From positions 1 through 18,337 of the forward strand of contig DATAED010000445.1 of assembly GCA_036258195.1 (NCBI GenBank): a stretch of 18,337 bases of DNA, given 5' to 3'. Both the position numbers and the translations under genes were made by a program. Positions 13,879 through 18,337 of this stretch are shown in pieces. The notes under the pieces were generated by a model. It was given only the letters and a program-made list of their open reading frames with translations, was not told the origin of the DNA and did not search any database. How positions within the stretch are numbered: position 1 is the stretch's first letter; each line of letters starts with the position of its first letter. This DNA is from JAKAIY01 sp036258195 (lineage in GTDB: Bacteria > Chloroflexota > Ktedonobacteria > Ktedonobacterales > JADMIN01).

Positions 13879-15762
13879 TCAGCTCTTGCTCTCGCTCGTC
13901 TGCCGCTTGCCCTGCGGGCGTCGCTCTGGCCCCGGCGCGGCCTGCTCGTCCCGATAGCGATTGGTGATGGGCGGGCGGCGGTCGCGGCCAAAGGCGCGCG
14001 GCGTGATCTTGACTCCCGGCGGCGACTGGCGACGCTTGTACTCGCTGTGATCTACCATCGCCATGACGCGCCGCACTGTCTCAGCGTCAAAGCCGAGCTG
14101 GGTCAGCGCGTCGAACGACCGATCATCTTCGACATACGCGCGCAGAATCGGATCCAGCGTCTCATACGGCGGCAGCGAGTCGCTGTCCTGCTGGCCGGGG
14201 CGCAGCTCCGCCGAGGGCGTCTTCTCGATGGTGGCCCACGGGATCAGCTCGTGCCCGGCCTGCTTGTTGCGCCAGCGCGAGAGATCCCACACCAGCGTCT
14301 TGAAGACATCTTTCAGCACAGCGAAACCGCCCGCCATATCGCCGTAGAGCGTCGCGTAGCCCACCGCCATCTCCGATTTGTTGCCCGTCGAGAGCAGGAT
14401 GGCGCCAGAGCGGTTCGAGAGCGCCATCATCAGCAGGCCACGGATGCGCGCCTGTGCGTTCTCCTCGGTCAGCGTCGAGGTGGTCGGGCCGAACGTCGCC
14501 AGCGGCTCCTCCAGCGTCTGCATGGTGGCGGCGAATACAGGCTCGATGGGGATGGTCATGTAGCGCAGGCCCAGGTGCTCGGCCAGCGAGCGCGCGTCGT
14601 CGCGGCTGCCCGCCGAGGAGTAGCGCGAGGGCAGTGAGACGCCGATGACCTTGTCTGCGCCCAGCGCATCGACCGCGATGGCCGCCGTCAGCGCAGAGTC
14701 GATGCCGCCAGAGAGCGCCACCAGCGCCTCACTGAAGCCGCCCTTGTGCACGTAGTCGCCGACCCCCAGCGTCAGCGCGCGGTAGACCTCCTCTACGCGG
14801 TCGGGCAGCGGCTCGATGCGCCCTGGCGCGCCCAGCGCGGGCGTCACAGCGGCATGCACCGAGACATCGGGCGCACGGTGGATTGGCGCGGGCGCCAGCG
14901 AGACGACGACTGGCGGCGCGATAGGCTCGCTGAGCGCGTCGCGGTCTTTGCGCCGCCGTGGATCGTGCAGGCGAGTATTGAAGACATCCTCGACATCCAC
15001 ATCCACCACCAGCAGATCTTCGGCGAAGGCGCGCGCCCGCGCGATCAGCTCGCCGCGCCCATCGAAGACGACGCTGCTGCCGTCGAAGACCAGCTCATCC
15101 TGCCCGCCAACCAGATTGAGGTAGGCGACGATGCAGCCGGTGTCGGCGGCGCGGGTAGAGAGCATGCGCTCGCGCGCTTCCTGCTTGCCTGCGTGGAAGG
15201 GCGACGCGCTGATATTGAGCAGCGCCTCGGCGCCCTCATACGCCTGGAGCGTGGGTGAGCCATTGGGATACCAGATGTCTTCGCAGATGCTGACGCCGAC
15301 GTGCGCGCCGTCGATGATGAAGGTGGGCGTCTCGCGCCCGGGGCTGAAGTAGCGATCCTCGTCGAACACGCCATAGTTGGGCAGATATTGCTTGTGGTAG
15401 ACGCCCAGCAGCCGCCCCTCGCGCAGGATGGCGGCGGCGTTGTAGAGGTCGCTGGCGCGATCAACGAAGCCGGTGATGATAGTCATGCCGCTCAACTCGG
15501 CGCTGGCGCGGCGCAGATCGTCGAGCGCGCGCAGATTATCTGAGACGAAGCCCGGCTTGAGCAGCAAATCCTCTGGAGGGTAGCCCGGAATCGCCAGCTC
15601 TGGCGCGCAGACCACCGTGGCGCCCGCCGCCCGTGCTTCACGCGCCGCCGCCAGGATGCGCACGACATTGCCCGCCAGATCACCCACCGTGACATTGATC
15701 TGCGCGAGGGCGAGCCGAAGCTGGCGCGCAGGCAGGCGCGAACCGCCATGATACCCATCCAT
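13879..15762 (-). CDS. nadE: Glutamine-dependent NAD+ synthetase
   Basis: This 627-aa two-domain enzyme amidates nicotinic acid adenine dinucleotide to NAD+ using ammonia channelled from glutamine. The nitrilase-type glutaminase half (about 15-275) has the catalytic triad Glu55 (CAPELAIPGYPPED), Lys124 (YHKQYLPNYGVFDE) and Cys160 (GVSICEDIW). The synthetase half (about 320-590) has the ATP pyrophosphatase loop SGGIDS (351-356), STGNKSEMAVGYATLYGDMA (458-477) and the C-terminal YKRRQSPPGVKIT. Length and order match bacterial glutamine-dependent enzymes. A basic, low-complexity tail (about 603-627) follows the fold. ATG at 15762 has GAAGGG about 10 nt upstream, and the ORF opens close to the usual LRLALAQIN start of the nitrilase domain. 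It is followed on the same strand by prs. Confidence 0.95.
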   Translation of the reverse strand: MDGYHGGSRLPARQLRLALAQINVTVGDLAGNVVRILAAAREARAAGATVVCAPELAIPGYPPEDLLLKPGFVSDNLRALDDLRRASAELSGMTIITGFVDRASDLYNAAAILREGRLLGVYHKQYLPNYGVFDEDRYFSPGRETPTFIIDGAHVGVSICEDIWYPNGSPTLQAYEGAEALLNISASPFHAGKQEARERMLSTRAADTGCIVAYLNLVGGQDELVFDGSSVVFDGRGELIARARAFAEDLLVVDVDVEDVFNTRLHDPRRRKDRDALSEPIAPPVVVSLAPAPIHRAPDVSVHAAVTPALGAPGRIEPLPDRVEEVYRALTLGVGDYVHKGGFSEALVALSGGIDSALTAAIAVDALGADKVIGVSLPSRYSSAGSRDDARSLAEHLGLRYMTIPIEPVFAATMQTLEEPLATFGPTTSTLTEENAQARIRGLLMMALSNRSGAILLSTGNKSEMAVGYATLYGDMAGGFAVLKDVFKTLVWDLSRWRNKQAGHELIPWATIEKTPSAELRPGQQDSDSLPPYETLDPILRAYVEDDRSFDALTQLGFDAETVRRVMAMVDHSEYKRRQSPPGVKITPRAFGRDRRPPITNRYRDEQAAPGPERRPQGKRQTSESKS

Positions 15763-15835
15763 CGTGCGCTATCCCTTCGTCATCGTGCGCGGCGCCGCGT
15801 CCCTGCGGAGCGCCTCGTTGGGCCGTGACAAAATA

Positions 15836-15885
15836 GGGCTTTAGCCCGCCGCAAGCCGCGCCGTTTCAACGGCAGTGGTCAGGCG
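15836..15885 (+). repeat. GGGCTTTAGCCC palindromic element, left copy
   Basis: GGGCTTTAGCCC (15836-15847) is followed 15 nt later by GTTTCAAC within the palindrome GCCGTTTCAACGGC. The same two blocks occur in reverse order and orientation at 16085-16112. Such REP-like elements are frequent between genes in Chloroflexota and cyanobacteria; no mobile gene is present here. Confidence 0.5.
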
Positions 15886-15919
15886 TATGCTGGCTTCAGC
15901 CATTCGTCGTCTTCTCCAA

Positions 15920-15964
15920 TTGTCAATAACCTCTCTGTATGCTAGACTGCTCTTAACGGCAGTC
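15920..15964 (+). promoter_or_regulatory. Orphan sigma-70-like promoter with overlapping 6-bp inverted repeat
   Basis: TTGTCA (15920-15925), a 17-nt spacer and TAGACT (15943-15948) form a fair promoter on the plus strand. The perfect inverted repeat GACTGC (15945-15950) and GCAGTC (15959-15964) overlaps the -10 and start point, as an operator would. No gene lies to the right on this strand within the window, so it would make a non-coding RNA or be fortuitous. Confidence 0.35.
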
Positions 15965-16084
15965 GGTTTATGAGGCGCTCTTTTCAGACCGCTTCGCTGT
16001 CGCTAGCACACGCTTCAGGCGTTGGCTCGCATCCAATGGGCCGGGCAGGCCCTTCGGGGACTCGCGGCGATGGCTGCGGGGTTG

Positions 16085-16112
16085 AACCGAGCATCCGTTG
16101 GGCTTTAGCCCG
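16085..16112 (-). repeat. GGGCTTTAGCCC palindromic element, right copy (inverted)
   Basis: Read on the minus strand, GGGCTAAAGCCC is followed 12 nt later by GTTCAAC, mirroring the left copy at 15836-15885. The pair encloses about 200 bp. Confidence 0.45.
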
Positions 16113-16180
16113 TGCGGAGTGTCAATGGACTCTCACTCCTAGCATCTGACATCTACGGGTCGTTACGCAAGGCGCGGGCC

Positions 16181-16212
16181 CTCACCCCAGCCCGCTCCCA
16201 GAGGGCGAGGGA
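16181..16212 (+). repeat. Repeat A copy 4 (degenerate)
   Basis: CTCACCCCAGCCCGCTCCCA is followed by AGAGGGCGAGGGA. The stem is imperfect compared with the copies at 6576 and 8249. Confidence 0.6.
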
Positions 16213-16231
16213 GCAGGAGCGTTTGCGGGGC

Positions 16232-16291
16232 GGAACCTCTCCCCCTGACCCCCTCCCCTCCGAGGGAGGGGGAACCCAGGCCAGGATTCGC
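16232..16291 (-). repeat. Repeat B copy 4, inverted
   Basis: This is the reverse complement of the B unit, from GGAACCTCTC through GGGGGAACCCAGGCC. It carries the shared 23-mer on the minus strand at 16235-16257, perfectly complementary to the one at 16418-16440. It is the only inverted B copy in the window. Confidence 0.75.
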
Positions 16292-16385
16292 GGCGAGGGC
16301 GAGCGATTCGTTCGGCGCCGATGAGATTTCGCGCCACCGCCCGGCCGCCGAGTCGCTCGCCAAGCGATCGCCTTGCCCCGCTCCA

Positions 16386-16441
16386 GAATCTCTGGCTTGG
16401 GTCCCCGCTCCCTGAAAGGGAGGGGGTCAGGGGGAGAGGTC
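16386..16441 (+). repeat. Repeat B copy 5
   Basis: CTCTGGCTTGGGTCCCC is followed by a CTCCCT/AGGGAG hairpin and the shared 23-mer at 16418-16440. It ends about 10 bp before the stop codon of the MFS transporter gene, so that gene's transcript would run straight into it. Confidence 0.75.
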
Positions 16442-16451
16442 GCGCCCCCCG

Positions 16452-17840
16452 CTACGGCTCGGCACGCGAGCGCGGCGCCAGCGCGGGCGTGGCGCCACTG
16501 TCGCCGTCATCGCGCTCGCCGCGGCGCGGCAGAAACCAGACGCCCAGCAGCACGGCGCTCGCCGCGTAAAATGCCGCCGCGACATAAAAGGGCAGGCCGT
16601 AGCCGCCCAGCGCGATCAGTCCGCCGCCCAGCGCCGCGCCGATCGCCCACGCCCCCTGCCAACTCATATTGTAGGCGTTGCTCGCCAGCACACGCCGCTG
16701 CGGGGTCACGGCGTCCATCAGCCAGGCTTGCAGCGGCGCACCGCCCGTGTTCATCAGCGTGGAGCGGATGACATAGCAGGCCGCCACCACGACTAGCAAC
16801 GGCGCCGCGCCCATCGCCACCATGAAGGGCAGTGAGGCGACCTGCGCCACCAGCGCCACGCGCACGCGCCCGAAGCGATCGGCCAGCGGAGCCGACGCCA
16901 GCGAGACGCCCGCCAGCAGCGCCGTGACGGTGGCCGTCAGCGCGCCATAGAAGGCGGTCGAGGCGCCCAGGCGGTCAACGAAGTAGATATTGAGGAAGGG
17001 CGCGAAGAGGCCCGCGCCGAACCCCACCAGCGCCTGGCTGAAGGAGAAGCGCCCCACGCCGCTCGTGACGGCGCCGCGTGCGACGCGCAGCCAGCCGCCG
17101 ATGCGCTCGCCCAGCGGCGTCGCGGGTGGCTGTGGCGCGGGTTCAACCTGCCCGCTGCGGGCGCGCTCCTCACCCTCATCGCGTTCGTCGCGCAGCAGGA
17201 AGACCGGGATGATGGAGGGAACCGCGACGACGCCCGCCGCCAGCAATGCCAATTGATAGACGCGTGCCTGTGGATTGGCGAGCAGCACGGGACGCAGCGC
17301 CAGCAACCAGCTCGTCTGCGCATGGAAGCCCGCCGTGATCCAGAGCGGCAGGAAGCCGCCGATCAGCGTGCCGCTGACGCCGCCGAGGAAGCCGAGCGCG
17401 TTGTTGAGGCCGAAGATGGCGTTGCGCTGGTCGGGCGCGCTATTGGCCGCCAGGAAGGGCGCATTGAGCACGAGGAAGATGGCGACCGAGGCGCCGATGC
17501 CCACAGAGGTGATGAGGATGATGGCGGGCGTCGGCGCGAGCAATTGCACGGCGATGGCGACCCCGCCGATCAGATCCGACCACAGCAGCATGGCGCGCCA
17601 GCCCAGCCGCCGCACCAGCGCACTGGCGGGCAGGATGCCAAGCGCGCCGCCCGCCGTCGCCACGAAGAGCGTCACGCCGATGAAGGTCGTGCTGAGGCCG
17701 AGGCTAGCCAGAAACAGCGTGTAGAGCACGCCAAGCGCCCCGGCGGTGAAGGCTTGCAGCGTATTGGAGATGAGATACAGACGCGCGTTCCGACGCAGAT
17801 GGCCGAAACGCGCGAGTGAGCTTGTGAGTTGTCGCCACAC
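16452..17840 (-). CDS. Major facilitator superfamily transporter
   Basis: This 462-aa polytopic inner-membrane protein has about 12 hydrophobic segments in two six-helix bundles. They are separated by a charged central loop (about 217-262, with RDERDEGEERARSG). The motif-A-like loop of the second half, SAPLADRFGRVRVAL, is well formed; that of the first half (ALVRRLGWRAML) is degenerate. This is the layout of proton-coupled drug or metabolite exporters (MFS_1 type), but no substrate can be named. The start is GTG at 17840 with only a weak upstream GGAACGG, so expression may rely on coupling to the gene 67 bp upstream. The 3' end abuts repeat B copy 5. No regulator gene lies next to it. Confidence 0.85.
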   Translation of the reverse strand: MWRQLTSSLARFGHLRRNARLYLISNTLQAFTAGALGVLYTLFLASLGLSTTFIGVTLFVATAGGALGILPASALVRRLGWRAMLLWSDLIGGVAIAVQLLAPTPAIILITSVGIGASVAIFLVLNAPFLAANSAPDQRNAIFGLNNALGFLGGVSGTLIGGFLPLWITAGFHAQTSWLLALRPVLLANPQARVYQLALLAAGVVAVPSIIPVFLLRDERDEGEERARSGQVEPAPQPPATPLGERIGGWLRVARGAVTSGVGRFSFSQALVGFGAGLFAPFLNIYFVDRLGASTAFYGALTATVTALLAGVSLASAPLADRFGRVRVALVAQVASLPFMVAMGAAPLLVVVAACYVIRSTLMNTGGAPLQAWLMDAVTPQRRVLASNAYNMSWQGAWAIGAALGGGLIALGGYGLPFYVAAAFYAASAVLLGVWFLPRRGERDDGDSGATPALAPRSRAEP

Positions 17841-17907
17841 CGAATGGTTGATCCGTTCCAGCGCAGGGCTATCTGGCGGGCATGTCGGTCATAATGGTCT
17901 GCGCCGA

Positions 17908-18306
17908 TCACTCGGCAGCGTCGATGGGTCGCGTGGTGAAGGTCGTGCGTGGCGTCGTCGCCAGTGGGGCGCCCTCGCGCTGAGTTCCACCAAACAGGAA
18001 GACGCGCAGCCCCGTCAGCACACCCTTGCGCGCGCCGTTGAAGGTGGCGACCCGCTCGACGATGGCCTCGCCGCCACGCTCGGCCCTGGTCATGACGTCC
18101 TGCGCCTGCTCGGCGTAGTCGTTGACCACCGGGATGACGTTGCGGTGCAGCCACCACGCGCCATAGGCCAGCCCGGCCATCAGCGCGCAGACGACCACCA
18201 GCGCGATCAGCAGCTCGACTAGCAGCATCGTACCAGCGATCTGGCCCGCCACATGCAGCCATTGCGGCGACTCGACGAGCGCGCGCCCGGCGCTAGCGAT
18301 GACCAT
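17908..18306 (-). CDS. Small single-helix membrane protein, unknown function
   Basis: This 132-aa protein was not recognised. It has a short N-terminus, one strong hydrophobic segment (about 22-50, including LLVELLIALVVVCALMAGLA), then an amphipathic, charged region with NDYAEQAQDVMTRAERGGEA, and a Thr/Arg/Pro-rich tail. This layout, one anchor plus a helical stretch, resembles small envelope or stress-associated proteins, but no family can be assigned. The ATG at 18306 follows GGAGGAG by 4 nt, a strong ribosome site. It precedes the MFS transporter gene by 67 bp on the same strand and may share its transcript. Confidence 0.65.
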   Translation of the reverse strand: MVIASAGRALVESPQWLHVAGQIAGTMLLVELLIALVVVCALMAGLAYGAWWLHRNVIPVVNDYAEQAQDVMTRAERGGEAIVERVATFNGARKGVLTGLRVFLFGGTQREGAPLATTPRTTFTTRPIDAAE

Positions 18307-18337
18307 TGTGCTCCTCCAGCGTGCCCGCCTCCAGCGT
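18293..18337 (-). CDS. Possible C-terminal end of an upstream gene (partial)
   Basis: Reading from the right edge, one minus-strand frame gives TLEAGTLEEHNGHR and a stop at 18295-18293. It overlaps the start of the 132-aa gene by 14 bp. Such overlap is typical of coupled genes, and the ribosome site of the 132-aa gene would lie within it. With only 14 codons visible, it cannot be identified and may be chance. Confidence 0.3.
   Translation of the reverse strand, partial: TLEAGTLEEHNGHR

Larger units (their letters stand above)
15763..16451. other. Long non-coding region between nadE and the MFS transporter gene
   Basis: This 689-bp stretch contains two inverted GGGCTTTAGCCC elements (15836-15885 and 16085-16112), a plus-strand promoter-like site with an overlapping palindrome (15920-15964), a small GGGCC/GGCCC hairpin (16038-16052), repeat A copy 4 (16181-16212) and two inverted repeat B copies (16232-16291, 16386-16441). 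No convincing protein frame with a ribosome site is present, and no tRNA or known structured RNA was recognised. It must also hold the nadE promoter, but I could not choose a -10/-35 pair for it. Confidence 0.65.

Noticed and set aside
16112..16324. 70-codon plus-strand frame in the long non-coding region
   Set aside because: It is composed largely of repeat A and inverted repeat B; no supporting signals.
15763..16451. tRNA or known structured RNA in the long non-coding region
   Set aside because: I looked for tRNA T-loop, SRP RNA, RNase P and tmRNA signatures by eye and found none; only repeats and small hairpins are seen.

Overview
This is an 18.3-kb piece of a high-GC bacterial chromosome with tightly packed housekeeping and signalling genes. 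The protein set fits the Chloroflexota or a neighbouring phylum: GAF/PAS sensor proteins, a cyclase fused to an AAA-type ATPase and a helical tail, an FmdB zinc ribbon, and recurrent intergenic C/G-rich palindromes. This placement is inferred from gene style, not from a marker gene. I see no rRNA, tRNA, CRISPR array, transposase, integrase or phage gene.

Layout. Positions 1-57 hold the start of an FmdB-type zinc-ribbon gene on the minus strand, followed by a repeat island. Then, on the minus strand, a GAF-PAS-GAF sensor histidine kinase (3837-1132) is translationally coupled by an ATGA overlap to a small-protein-lysine-methyltransferase-like gene (1135-296). Divergent from the kinase is a GAF-PAS class III nucleotide cyclase (4082-6100) behind two tandem extended -10 promoters. 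A small membrane protein (6139-6522) follows it. After a second repeat island comes a DRE-TIM metallolyase of the isopropylmalate/homocitrate synthase superfamily (6909-8231) with a strong sigma-70-like promoter. It converges, across a third repeat island, on a large cyclase-ATPase (STAND) regulator (11682-8434).

The right half is all minus strand: glutamine-dependent NAD+ synthetase (15762-13879), PRPP synthetase (13738-12731) and a two-lobed GNAT acetyltransferase (12692-11784), probably a metabolic cluster. PRPP is consumed in making the NAD precursor, which NAD synthetase completes. A 690-bp non-coding region (15763-16451) follows, rich in inverted repeats and with one orphan promoter. 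Then come an MFS transporter (17840-16452) and a small single-helix membrane protein (18306-17908), apparently joined to an upstream gene of which only the last codons are visible.

Most notable observations: (1) the GAF-PAS cyclase has Met where class III adenylyl cyclases carry the adenine-selecting Lys, and the second cyclase has Leu at the partner Asp/Thr position, so both cyclases are non-canonical at the base-selecting pair; (2) duplicated promoter elements sit in front of the first cyclase; (3) TTGAT-type motifs spaced by 10 bp flank the island at 6523-6870 and overlap a promoter; (4) every larger intergenic gap carries the same A-then-B pair of palindromic repeats, with one 23-mer present four times; (5) the isopropylmalate-synthase-like enzyme has a diverged active-site signature and lacks the regulatory domain.
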